A stretch of DNA of 64,000 nt from Flammeovirgaceae bacterium 311 (GTDB lineage Bacteria > Bacteroidota > Bacteroidia > Cytophagales > Cyclobacteriaceae), in contig CP004371.1 in the NCBI GenBank assembly GCA_000597885.1, positions 3,116,501 through 3,180,500 of the forward strand, written 5' to 3'. Made by a program: the position numbers and the translations under genes. The first letter of the stretch is position 1; each line of letters begins with the position of its first letter. Below, in pieces: positions 46,849 through 54,130 of this stretch. A model generated the notes under the pieces. It was not told the DNA's origin. It searched no databases and saw only the letters and a list, made by a program, of their open reading frames with translations.

Positions 46849-48264
46849 TCAATCCACCTCCATAAACTTCTCATCCCCGCACATCCTCACAATCTTCGGC
46901 GAAAAGGTCCCCACCACCTCTACCAGATCCTGCTGGTACTCCATCACCTTGCGGATGTCCTTGTAAGCGCCTGGTGCTTCGTCGAGGCCGGAGCCGATGA
47001 GATCTACACCGGCTTGCGCCAGTTGTTGTTGCACCGCTTCCGGGTTAAGGGTTGCTTTGGCCTGGGTGCGCGACATGGTACGTCCGGCCCCGTGGGAGGC
47101 GGAGTTGATGGATTCGGCTTTCCCTTTTCCACGAACAATAAAGCCAGGGGCGGTCATGGAGCCGGGAATGATGCCGAGTACGCCTGCACCAGCCGGGGTG
47201 GCGCCTTTGCGGTGTACAATAATCTCCCTTCCTGCAGCATCTTTTTCTTTCCAGGCAAAGTTGTGGTGGTTTTCAATGCGGGCCAGGGGGTCGTGAACGA
47301 TGGCCTTTGCCAAACGATCATGGATCTGGTGGTGGCAGGCAGAGGCATAATCGCCTGCCAGGTTCATGGCCAGCCAGTACTCCTGTCCGGCTTCAGTATC
47401 CAGATCCAGCCAGGCCAGGTGACGGGCCTCCTGGGGCAGTTTGCAAGTTTCCATGGCCAGCTTGGTGTAGTGGCCGGCTATGGTAGCGCCCAGTCCGCGC
47501 GAGCCGGAGTGGGAAAGCAGGGCCAGGTAAGTACCAGGCGTTAAGCCCCACTCATTATCTACATCGTGCAGTTCCACCGTTCCCCATTCAACAAAATGGT
47601 TGCCCCCGCCGGAGGAGCCCAGCTGCTGGAAGGCACGGTCCTTCAGGCTTTTCATGATCGGGACCTCCTTAAACTCCGGCCGGTCAATCACGGCATGCTC
47701 CTTTGGCTTCTCGAAGGTAGCGCGGCCGAAGCGGGTGTTGTCTACCAGCATCTTTTTTAATGGATCGCGCCGCTTCTCCAGGAAGTGCGCAGGCAGGTCA
47801 TAGAGGCTCATGGTCATGCGGCAGCCAATGTCTACGCCTACACCATACGGAATCACCGCATTTTCAGTGGCCAGCACACCTCCAATCGGAAGGCCGTAGC
47901 CCTGGTGAGCATCGGGCATAAGAGCACCGGCTACGGTAATGGGCAGGCGCATGGCAATATCCATCTGGTTACGGGCACCTGCTTCTATGCCTTCAGCGCC
48001 ATAAATGGTGTAGGCCTGATCTGCTGCTTTCAGTGGCCGGGGTTCTGCAGGCTTGGGAATCAGCAACACTTCGGCAAGAGGTGCCAGCACGGCATGTTCC
48101 CTGTACAGGGCAGGGGTTTCAAGGACCCGTTTCAGGAGCTCCAGCAGATGCTGCTTTGTTTTTCCTTTATAAGCGGTCTGCAGGATCTGCAGGGCTTCGC
48201 CGATGGCTTTGCCTTCGTAGCCAATGGACATTAGGTCGTTTCCGTTTATTTTCTGGTTTGTCAT
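46849..48264 (-). CDS. rtcB: RtcB-family RNA ligase
   Basis: A 471-aa GTP-dependent RNA ligase joining 2',3'-cyclic phosphate or 3'-phosphate ends to 5'-OH ends. Metal and nucleotide ligands are visible: MPDAHQGYGLPIGGVLA, YGVGVDIGCRM with Asp and Cys, GSSGGGNHFVEWG, and LLSHSGSRGLG. The guanylylated His is in SHGAGRTMSRTQA. The length is typical. It would serve tRNA or rRNA repair. No archease or RtcA lies next to it; the adjacent plus-strand gene is a RAYT transposase starting 112 bp away divergently. Confidence 0.96.
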   Translation of the reverse strand: MTNQKINGNDLMSIGYEGKAIGEALQILQTAYKGKTKQHLLELLKRVLETPALYREHAVLAPLAEVLLIPKPAEPRPLKAADQAYTIYGAEGIEAGARNQMDIAMRLPITVAGALMPDAHQGYGLPIGGVLATENAVIPYGVGVDIGCRMTMSLYDLPAHFLEKRRDPLKKMLVDNTRFGRATFEKPKEHAVIDRPEFKEVPIMKSLKDRAFQQLGSSGGGNHFVEWGTVELHDVDNEWGLTPGTYLALLSHSGSRGLGATIAGHYTKLAMETCKLPQEARHLAWLDLDTEAGQEYWLAMNLAGDYASACHHQIHDRLAKAIVHDPLARIENHHNFAWKEKDAAGREIIVHRKGATPAGAGVLGIIPGSMTAPGFIVRGKGKAESINSASHGAGRTMSRTQAKATLNPEAVQQQLAQAGVDLIGSGLDEAPGAYKDIRKVMEYQQDLVEVVGTFSPKIVRMCGDEKFMEVD

Positions 48265-48375
48265 GGTTTTGGTTGTTAGTATACTACAAACCTACAGGGG
48301 CACTGCGCAGTGTTTTTGCGTAGTAAAAATAATTTTTCTATTGTTGTACTTATTGACAACCATGGGGACAGCGAT

Positions 48376-48828
48376 ATGCCACAGTCGCTCACAAAAAATT
48401 ATGTGCATATTATCTTCAGCTCAAAAAACAGGGAGCCTTTCCTGCATTCGCCTGTAAAGGAAGAACTGTGGGATTGCCTGGGTGGCATGTGCAAAGCCTT
48501 GGAGTGCAATCCGATCCACATAGGTGGCTACCACGACCATGTGCATGTGTTATGCCTCCTGTCTAAGAAACTTGCACTTATGAAGCTGGTCGAGGAAATT
48601 AAAACGCACTCTTCGAAGTGGCTTAAAGCAAAGGGATCCGAATTTAGCGGTTTTAGCTGGCATCTTGGCTATGGCGCCTTTTCTGTGAATCCTGCCCAAT
48701 GGGAGGCAGTAGCAGCCCACATTGAAAAGCAGGAGGAGCACCACCAGGAGAAAAGCTTCCAGGCGGAATTCCGAACTATACTAGGCAAATACAAGATGGA
48801 TTACGATGAACACTATTTGTGGGATTGA
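48376..48828 (+). CDS. REP-associated IS200-like transposase (RAYT)
   Basis: I chose the ATG at 48376 (150 aa), matching the family start at NYVHIIFSSKNREPF. The HUH motif is in GYHDHVHVL. The probable catalytic Tyr lies in the C-terminal helix region EFRTILGKYKMDYDEHYLWD. This is the Y1 transposase domain of IS200/RAYT proteins. No IS ends are evident; instead REP-like hairpins follow downstream, as expected of a domesticated RAYT. Confidence 0.9.
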   Translation: MPQSLTKNYVHIIFSSKNREPFLHSPVKEELWDCLGGMCKALECNPIHIGGYHDHVHVLCLLSKKLALMKLVEEIKTHSSKWLKAKGSEFSGFSWHLGYGAFSVNPAQWEAVAAHIEKQEEHHQEKSFQAEFRTILGKYKMDYDEHYLWD

Positions 48829-49046
48829 TGGTGTAGCGACCTATGGTGGATCAACTATAACCCCCGGGCCATGCCCTGGGCTAGTGATTACGCCCCTACA
48901 GGGCTGTATGTATAGATGTCGCTTACCGCTAAGGGCTAAGGGCGCTACCATAGATGGCCTCTAATAGACTTTGATCTAACTTTTGTTTAACTATTAGCCC
49001 TGAAGGGGCAATATCATTAACCTGGCCTGGAGGGCTGGGAATCCTA
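48829..49046. other. RAYT downstream region
   Basis: About 220 bp without a gene. It is filled largely by REP-like hairpins (next entry) and a further short GC tract (CCTGGCCTGGAGGGCTGGGA, 49021-49040) that may be a decayed copy. Confidence 0.55.
48862..49009. repeat. REP-like hairpin pair beside the RAYT gene
   Basis: CCCGGGCCATGCCCTGGG (48863-48880) and GCCCCTACAGGGC (48892-48904) form hairpins. GCCCTGAAGGGGC (48997-49009) lies in inverse orientation. The inverse pair, ~100 bp apart, resembles a BIME arrangement. Such units are the usual partners of RAYT transposases. Confidence 0.6.
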
Positions 49047-49286
49047 TGACCGTAAACCGCAACGCCCTGATCCGCTACCGCACGCTCGATAACTGCCTGC
49101 GCAACCGCTACTGCCAGTGGACGCTGGAAGACATGATCGAGGTCTGTTCGGAGGCGCTATACGAATAGGTGGGCCATCCTACATGCCTCTTCCAAAACCG
49201 AAAACAACAAGCACCGACGCGTTATCCACCTGGAGTTCAACAACCAGGAGCTGCCTGGAGGGCTGGAGCGGCTGGAGGAAGCTTAA
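49047..49286 (+). pseudogene. WYL-domain transcriptional regulator remnant
   Basis: From the ATG at 49047 the frame reads MTVNRNALIRYRTLDNCLRN then WTLEDMIEVCSEALYE and a stop at 49168. This is the characteristic N-terminus of Bacteroidota HTH-WYL regulators. In another frame, ~49200-49286, RRVIHLEFNNQELPGGLERL resembles the segment that normally precedes the WYL domain ~110 residues later. The part between is missing and the WYL domain itself is gone. Assignment is from remembered family sequence. Confidence 0.6.
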
Positions 49287-49338
49287 GGTTTGGAGGCCTT
49301 TGTAATGATCCAATCATACATCCACACAAACGCTTGCA

Positions 49339-49905
49339 ATGACCACTATTTTCTGCTCACATAAGCTTCAGACACTGATTGGGAAGATAAGCCCAAGACC
49401 TGCAGAAGAGGTACCATCCTCCCCCCTGGGAAACTGGAATGCACATCTCTTTACTGTTGAAAGGAGGAAGTGCCTTGCTTTTGTCAACAGCAAAACATAT
49501 TATTCAGTGTTTCTTGCTGATATCCTGAAAAAGGATCTTCGGAATTTTCAGGATCTTTTCTACGCGAACCTGATCCGCCAGCTACTGCATGATGAGGTAA
49601 TTGACCTGGCCAGGGTTCCCCTTGTTACCGAAACGCTGGGTCCACTACAACTGGCAAGAACGAACAATGACAGAAAAGCCATCGGCACCATGAATGATTT
49701 CATCTCTCAGTTTAAATTTAACTGCGACTGGCATTATGGCGGGTTCCAGCACATAAACCTGCGGGAGATCAACAGCCGCATTAACGACACCCCTGTAGGG
49801 GCGGGAGGCAACGAACAGCGAAATTACGGCTGGCCAATTGAGGATATGAAAACTCTGATCAAAACGGTGCTGCAACTACAGGATTCACCTACACAGAATC
49901 TATGA
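49339..49905 (+). CDS. DUF6933 domain-containing protein
   Basis: 188 residues, no signal peptide. The opening (IFCSHKLQTLIG, SPLGNWNAHLFTVERRKCLA, FVNSKTYYSVFLADILK) matches DUF6933, a small cytosolic family without known function that often sits near mobile or defence genes. The last ~50 residues (NYGWPIEDMKTLIKTVLQLQ) are helical. Its stop overlaps the start of the following lipoprotein by 4 bp (ATGA), so the two are coupled. Confidence 0.75.
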   Translation: MTTIFCSHKLQTLIGKISPRPAEEVPSSPLGNWNAHLFTVERRKCLAFVNSKTYYSVFLADILKKDLRNFQDLFYANLIRQLLHDEVIDLARVPLVTETLGPLQLARTNNDRKAIGTMNDFISQFKFNCDWHYGGFQHINLREINSRINDTPVGAGGNEQRNYGWPIEDMKTLIKTVLQLQDSPTQNL

Positions 49906-50603
49906 ATAAACCACATCTATACCTAACAGGTCTCTTTGCCTCCATGCTATTGCTGTTAGCTGGTGGCTGCGACAGCGATTTCCCCATGCCAATTATCCGG
50001 GATACTTATGTAACCATTGAAGGCTACGTTACTACAAATGGGGGTGCAACCCCTATTCCAAACATGCAGATCAAGCTCTCCAGAGACCGGCCCCTGTCGC
50101 TGGATAATGATAAGTATTTTGAAAAAACTGACTCCAGGGGCTACTACAGGTTTAAGTTTAAGGCCAATCACGAACTCAATGAGAGAAGATACGCCTTAAG
50201 CTACGATATTTACGACGTGGATGATGACACCTATTTCTGCCCCACACATTACACGTCAATAGGATATTTGCCCAGTGCAGATACAATCCTGGAGTATAAT
50301 TTCCAGCTGCCGCGCAAAACTGCAATTACAGCTATTTACAAAGATGAAGCACTGGCAAGAGAATATGAGCTGAATACCATCTTCCGGTTTACTTGCGGTC
50401 TCGACAGTGAGGGTACCCGTTTTATGGAAGAGACCGGTGCCGTGAGTATGGATTATACTGATAATCCGCTTCTGATCCCCTCTAATACCCCCGTCATTGT
50501 TGTTACCAGGGGAGTTGACAGAAAACTCTCAAAGCCGCTGGAAAAATTAGACACCATCTTTGTGCCCCACGGAACCAGCTACCTGCATGAGATCGATTTT
50601 TAA
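49902..50603 (+). CDS. Lipoprotein with carboxypeptidase-regulatory-like beta domain
   Basis: A 233-aa lipoprotein with lipobox LAGGC at Cys23. Residues ~35-130 look like a transthyretin-like/CarboxypepD_reg beta-sandwich (VTIEGYVTTNGGATPIPNMQ, then SRGYYRFKFKA). The C-terminal half is of unknown fold. Family and role are unknown. It is translationally coupled to the DUF6933 gene and followed by a strong terminator 114 bp downstream. Confidence 0.72.
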   Translation: MNKPHLYLTGLFASMLLLLAGGCDSDFPMPIIRDTYVTIEGYVTTNGGATPIPNMQIKLSRDRPLSLDNDKYFEKTDSRGYYRFKFKANHELNERRYALSYDIYDVDDDTYFCPTHYTSIGYLPSADTILEYNFQLPRKTAITAIYKDEALAREYELNTIFRFTCGLDSEGTRFMEETGAVSMDYTDNPLLIPSNTPVIVVTRGVDRKLSKPLEKLDTIFVPHGTSYLHEIDF

Positions 50604-51152
50604 GATCCTTCAAATGTTTGGTGCTTTATCAAAGAGCTTAGAAGATTGAAGCCTATTGAAGCTTATTAATTAAGCTTTGACCCACATTTTTGTGATCAAT
50701 GCTATCACCAAAAGAGAAAGTCCGGCTGAATATTAAGAACAGCCGGACTTTTCTGCTATGATTAACTAACAAAGTGCTCTGGTAACCTACCATCCAATAG
50801 CCTTGAACCAACACCCCGTAGTGGAACGAAGTTGAAAGAATATGAAACAAGCCGAAATGAAAAACCGCTTCAAACACCTATAGCAAAGGTTTTTGAAGCG
50901 GCTCGAATTTTAAAAATCCTATTTTGTAGCCTCGACAGGAATCGCAGCAGATTATTTGTGGCTGCTTATCAGGTACATTGCAAAACACATATGTAAACGC
51001 TGAAACAAAAATGAAACGGGGCACTCCAGGAATTGAACCTTTGGCAAAAGCAAAAATTTTTTCTGTTTCACCAGATGTTTCACTCTGCACCTCATCCATG
51101 GGAAATGTTTCACTGAGTAATTGAGCTTTACTTAGGATATCAACAAGGATGG
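50604..51152. other. Intergenic region with terminator; weak open frame
   Basis: Beyond the terminator at 50717 it includes a small hairpin (AAGCTTA/TAAGCTT, 50659-50677). A minus-strand open frame continuous with the AbiEi-like gene is listed separately. Base composition becomes AT-richer from here onward. Confidence 0.45.
50717..50752 (+). terminator. Rho-independent terminator after the lipoprotein
   Basis: A 12-bp stem, AAAGTCCGGCTG and CAGCCGGACTTT, with an 11-base loop; the final Ts extend to 50752. Confidence 0.88.
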
Positions 51153-51183
51153 CTACATTCCTTTTGGATAGAAGAGTCTCCAT
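50878..51183 (-). CDS. Doubtful 101-codon frame after the AbiEi-like gene
   Basis: The ATG at 51183 lies inside the end of the AbiEi-like gene, overlapping it by 31 bp. The first half (SKRNVAILVDILSKAQLLSE) looks helical and protein-like; the second half is Cys/Phe-rich and unconvincing. It is not an AbiEii nucleotidyltransferase, which would be ~300 aa with a GSxxDxD motif. It may be a small coupled partner or chance. Confidence 0.3.
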   Translation of the reverse strand: METLLSKRNVAILVDILSKAQLLSETFPMDEVQSETSGETEKIFAFAKGSIPGVPRFIFVSAFTYVFCNVPDKQPQIICCDSCRGYKIGFLKFEPLQKPLL

Positions 51184-52025
51184 TTATCAGAGAACTGCTT
51201 ATCCTTCATATTATAGGTTAGGTAAAAATCTAAATGCATTCTTTTATTAAAGAGTGCTGTATCAATTGAGGAGTAACATGCCTTATCCATATAGAAACCT
51301 ATGGTCTGATGGTAAGGATAGGCAAAATCAAGCTCTTCTAAATATTCACTAAGTTTAACAGGATCAACTTTTCCCTTTGCCCGTTTGTAAGCTTCCAGTA
51401 CTTCAAACACGCCACCGGCATAGGCAGGACGAATGGCAATATCAATTAAAGTACGTTCAAGATCTGTATAATGATAATATTCTGTTTGGCTTTTGAAGGT
51501 CCTTACTCCCAGCTCTGCTGTATTCTTGCTGTTTAGCAGATAAACTTTTTTGTCCCCATAGCTATAGCTAAGACTCGTCTTTCGTTGCTCTTTCGAGAAG
51601 GCTAAGTTTATGGCTTCCTGGCTTATGTAATTAGGAGCAGGGTTTTGGGATCGTTCAGTATTCAAATAGTAGACTTTTGGAATCTGCAATGTTAGACCGT
51701 GCAAGTACATAGCCGTGTAGTGGGTGTAGTAGCCATTTTTCTTTAGGCCACGGATAATACTTAGGTTATCTTTCGCTTTCCAGATAAAAAGTGTCTTGGG
51801 CTGCCCCTGTTCATCTCGAATTAATTCTGCACTCTTAAAAGGAGTCTTCTCCTTCAGGAAATTAATAAATTGGGTAGAAGTATTGGTCTTAGGAATATCC
51901 CATTCCTCCTTATGCCTGTCAAAAATACCCACTAATTCTTCGTAGCTGAAAGACTTATCTGGTAGAGAGTCAAAAAAATTCTCAATCTCTGTCTGGCGCT
52001 GACTTAATACACTCGTCCTTGCCAT
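51153..52025 (-). CDS. AbiEi-type antitoxin/transcriptional regulator
   Basis: I chose the ATG at 52025 (290 aa; MARTSVLSQ), as the frame opening at 52091 runs through palindrome DNA. The N-terminal ~60 residues form a winged-helix-like region (SFSYEELVGIFDRHKEEW). The body carries the AbiEi family blocks GYYTHYTAMYLHGL and YTDLERTLIDIAIRPAYAGG. In known type IV systems AbiEi represses its own promoter and neutralises the AbiEii nucleotidyltransferase; no AbiEii is visible here. Two long palindromes sit 22 and ~105 bp upstream of the start and are likely operators. Divergent from the Fic gene. Confidence 0.85.
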   Translation of the reverse strand: MARTSVLSQRQTEIENFFDSLPDKSFSYEELVGIFDRHKEEWDIPKTNTSTQFINFLKEKTPFKSAELIRDEQGQPKTLFIWKAKDNLSIIRGLKKNGYYTHYTAMYLHGLTLQIPKVYYLNTERSQNPAPNYISQEAINLAFSKEQRKTSLSYSYGDKKVYLLNSKNTAELGVRTFKSQTEYYHYTDLERTLIDIAIRPAYAGGVFEVLEAYKRAKGKVDPVKLSEYLEELDFAYPYHQTIGFYMDKACYSSIDTALFNKRMHLDFYLTYNMKDKQFSDKWRLFYPKGM

Positions 52026-52046
52026 AATACAAAACAATATTTTCCT

Positions 52047-52072
52047 GACGGCTAGCATATATGCTAGCCGTC
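52047..52072. promoter_or_regulatory. 26-bp perfect palindrome upstream of AbiEi
   Basis: Half-site GACGGCTAGCATA followed by its exact complement. It begins 22 bp before the AbiEi start codon, so a bound dimer would block transcription. Its central 16 bp (CTAGCATATATGCTAG) are identical to the second palindrome at 52130. Confidence 0.85.
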
Positions 52073-52103
52073 GGCAAGTTATAGCTTTCAACTTAAACTT
52101 TCA

Positions 52104-52130
52104 AGTACCATGTACCACACATGCGGTACT
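52104..52130. promoter_or_regulatory. Imperfect inverted repeat between the two AbiEi palindromes
   Basis: Arms AGTACC-ATGT (104-113) and ACAT-GC-GGTACT (119-130) form a dyad with a 2-nt asymmetry. It does not share the CTAGCATATATGCTAG core. Confidence 0.45.
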
Positions 52131-52161
52131 ATGGTTACTAGCATATATGCTAGTAACCATA
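52130..52161. promoter_or_regulatory. 32-bp perfect palindrome upstream of AbiEi
   Basis: Half-site TATGGTTACTAGCATA followed by its exact complement. It shares the 16-bp core with the palindrome at 52047; the centres are 86 bp (about eight helical turns) apart, which fits looping by one regulator. Confidence 0.85.
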
Positions 52162-52249
52162 TCCCTTGTTAGAAAGTTTCGTCATAAATTAGACTAAAGC
52201 TCAAAAATAATTTTCTAACTCCCTCTGTCTGCCAGTTTAGGCAGAAATT

Positions 52250-52365
52250 GGCCCAAATAGAATATTTGAAATGGCCCCATTGTGGCCCCAATATTTTTCG
52301 TCTGGGCCCCACTTATACTCTTTAATCACCTGTTCTCCGAAACATGTGGCCCCATTATGGCTCCA
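52250..52365. repeat. Phased GGCCCCA direct repeats
   Basis: GGCCCCA starts at 52273, 52284, 52305 and 52348, with GGCTCCA at 52359 and GGCCCA at 52250. Steps are 23, 11, 21, 43 and 11 bp, near multiples of one helical turn. TGGCCCCATT recurs as a longer unit at 52272 and 52347. Confidence 0.65.
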
Positions 52366-52450
52366 TTTTCTGGAGGAATATTTTTTGGCAATTTATGGAC
52401 TCCGCAAGTGCTCCTCAACTTCGCCTTCTCTCATTATTCTTTAGCTCAAT

Positions 52451-52638
52451 AAGCGTTTTTCATGGAAACCCCCATTTTATAAGCGTTTTTCATGACCTGT
52501 AAGTATTTTTCACATATATTGAAAAGTGTTTTTCATACCAATGCATTCTTTCTAAGTATTTTTCAGGGCCCATAAGTGTTTTTCATAGAAAATGGCAAAT
52601 GATAAGCGTTTTTCACAGGCTATAAGTGTTTTTCATGG
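52451..52638 (+). repeat. Eight-copy iteron-like array AAGYRTTTTTCA
   Basis: Copies start at 52451, 52481, 52501, 52524, 52554, 52574, 52604 and 52624, with steps 30, 20, 23, 30, 20, 30 and 20 bp. The 12-bp core is conserved while spacers are unrelated in sequence. The last two copies lie inside the Fic coding region, where the final one encodes SVFHG. Confidence 0.88.
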
Positions 52639-54130
52639 AAGAATAACTCCCGAAGCAGGAAGCTTGGCAGGCTATGGTGCCATAATCAATACCTTGGAAT
52701 TACCTGTCCCAATGCCAAGACAGCTTATACTGATTAGCGAGAAACACAAGCAATACACAACAGAGGAATGGATCGTGTTAACGCCTAGACACAAGCCTGA
52801 AGAAGATCTTTATGCACATATAGTTCTTGCACTAAAATGGGAAGGAATTAACCTCTTATTCTTTAAGAAGCTATTTACAAAACTGCCCCCCACCACTGTT
52901 GAAGGCTGGATTGCGGCTGCCCCCCAAAGCCAGTATAGCCGAAGAATCTGGTTTTTGTATGAATGGCTCATGCAAAACCAGCTAAAGCTCCCTGACCTAA
53001 AAGAAGGCAACTATGTTGAGCTAATTAATGAGAAACTGCAGTATGCAAGCCCGTTATCCGAAATCTCCAGTCGCCACCGCATAAAGAATAACTTACCAGG
53101 TAGCCCTGATTTTTGTCCCCTTATCCACAAAACTGCCAAGCTAGAAAAGTATATAACTGAAAAGCTGGATGAAAAGACCAATGCAGTCATCAGCGGTGTA
53201 CATAAAGATATATTGTTGCGCACCTCGGCTTTCTTACTATTAAAAGATTCTAAAGCATCCTTCACCATTGAAGGAGAAAATCCCAGTCAAACCAGAGCAG
53301 TCCGATGGGGCCGTGCCATTGGCCAGGCAGGCAGCAAGCCACTGAGCAAGGAGGAGTTGTTGCGCTTACAACAAATAGTAATCGAAAACAGCAGATTCAT
53401 CCAAATGGGCTACCGTACCGAAGGAGGCTTCATCGGGGAACATGACAGAAGTACAGGTGAGCCTATACCAGATCACATCTCTGCCAGGGCAGAAGATCTT
53501 GATATACTGATGGACGGATTGATTGCTGCGTCCAAGCAGATGGAGCAAGTGGGATTTCATCCAGTGCTTACGGCCACTAAAGTAGCTTTTGGCTTTGTAT
53601 TTATACACCCCTTTGTAGATGGCAATGGACGATTACACCGCTACCTCATCCATCATGAGCTGGCCAGTATGCGGTTCACGCCTCAAGGCATTATCTTTCC
53701 AGTGTCTGCCGCCATACTAGAGCGCATTGTAGATTATCAAAAGGTCCTAGAGAGTTACTCCCACCCACTACTGGACTTTATTAAATGGAAAAAAACGCCA
53801 AAGAACAATGTAGAAGTTCTCAATGAAACCATTGATTACTACCGCTATTTTGAGGCTACTGCCCAGGCAGAATTTTTATTTGAATGCGTAGATCAGACTA
53901 TTCACAAGACCATCCCTGGGGAGGTAAATTACCTGCAAAAGTGGGAAGGCATGAAAAGCTGGCTAGACGATCGATTTCAAATGCCTGATAAAATGGTTTC
54001 TCTGCTCATCCGTTTCTTGGAACAGAACGGAGGGATCTTGTCTAAAAGAGCAATAGAAAAAGAGTTTACAGGTCTGACTGATGAGGAGGTTAAGGCGATT
54101 GAAGGAGCCTATAACAGCTATTTTGGGTAA
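52592..54130 (+). CDS. Fic-family AMP-transferase-like protein, class II autoinhibited
   Basis: A 512-aa cytosolic protein expected to modify a target by AMPylation or related transfer. FHGRITPEAGSLAGYGA near residue 15 is the conserved start of this large-Fic subgroup. The inhibitory motif (S/T)xxxE(G/N) appears as SFTIEG around residue 226-231. The catalytic loop is HPFVDGNGR at ~339-347. A C-terminal winged-helix-like region (YLQKWEGMKSWLDDRFQMPD) follows. Two copies of the upstream repeat overlap the first 15 codons. A truncated paralogue lies at 46187. It is divergent from abiEi. Confidence 0.93.
   Translation: MANDKRFSQAISVFHGRITPEAGSLAGYGAIINTLELPVPMPRQLILISEKHKQYTTEEWIVLTPRHKPEEDLYAHIVLALKWEGINLLFFKKLFTKLPPTTVEGWIAAAPQSQYSRRIWFLYEWLMQNQLKLPDLKEGNYVELINEKLQYASPLSEISSRHRIKNNLPGSPDFCPLIHKTAKLEKYITEKLDEKTNAVISGVHKDILLRTSAFLLLKDSKASFTIEGENPSQTRAVRWGRAIGQAGSKPLSKEELLRLQQIVIENSRFIQMGYRTEGGFIGEHDRSTGEPIPDHISARAEDLDILMDGLIAASKQMEQVGFHPVLTATKVAFGFVFIHPFVDGNGRLHRYLIHHELASMRFTPQGIIFPVSAAILERIVDYQKVLESYSHPLLDFIKWKKTPKNNVEVLNETIDYYRYFEATAQAEFLFECVDQTIHKTIPGEVNYLQKWEGMKSWLDDRFQMPDKMVSLLIRFLEQNGGILSKRAIEKEFTGLTDEEVKAIEGAYNSYFG

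Larger units (their letters stand above)
52026..52591. other. AbiEi/Fic divergent control region
   Basis: 566 bp containing three separate repeat classes: CTAGCATATATGCTAG-core palindromes near abiEi, a phased GGCCCCA series in the middle and an eight-copy AAGYRTTTTTCA array entering the Fic gene. No gene is visible inside. This is the most structured non-coding DNA in the window. Confidence 0.8.

Noticed and set aside
49793-49812. CCCCTGTAGGGGC inside the DUF6933 gene, similar to the REP hairpins at 48.9 kb
   Set aside because: It is in frame within a conserved-looking part of the protein and stands alone, so an insertion cannot be argued.
50653-50877. 74-codon minus-strand open frame downstream of the AbiEi-like gene
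   Set aside because: It runs across the terminator hairpin of the lipoprotein gene and shows no protein-like features.
51010-51040. GGCACTCCAGGAATTGAACC, which resembles the 3' end of a tRNA on the minus strand
   Set aside because: No acceptor stem, anticodon arm or D arm can be drawn around it. It might be an old attachment-site scar, but nothing supports this.
52440-52500. Minus-strand MKNAY-type starts (ATGAAAAACGCTTA) within the AAGYRTTTTTCA array
   Set aside because: Each stops or runs only a few codons. They are the reverse complement of the repeat, not genes.
52451-52638. CRISPR array
   Set aside because: The repeated core is only 12 bp with 8- to 18-bp spacers and no cas genes are present. 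No CRISPR array was seen anywhere in the window.
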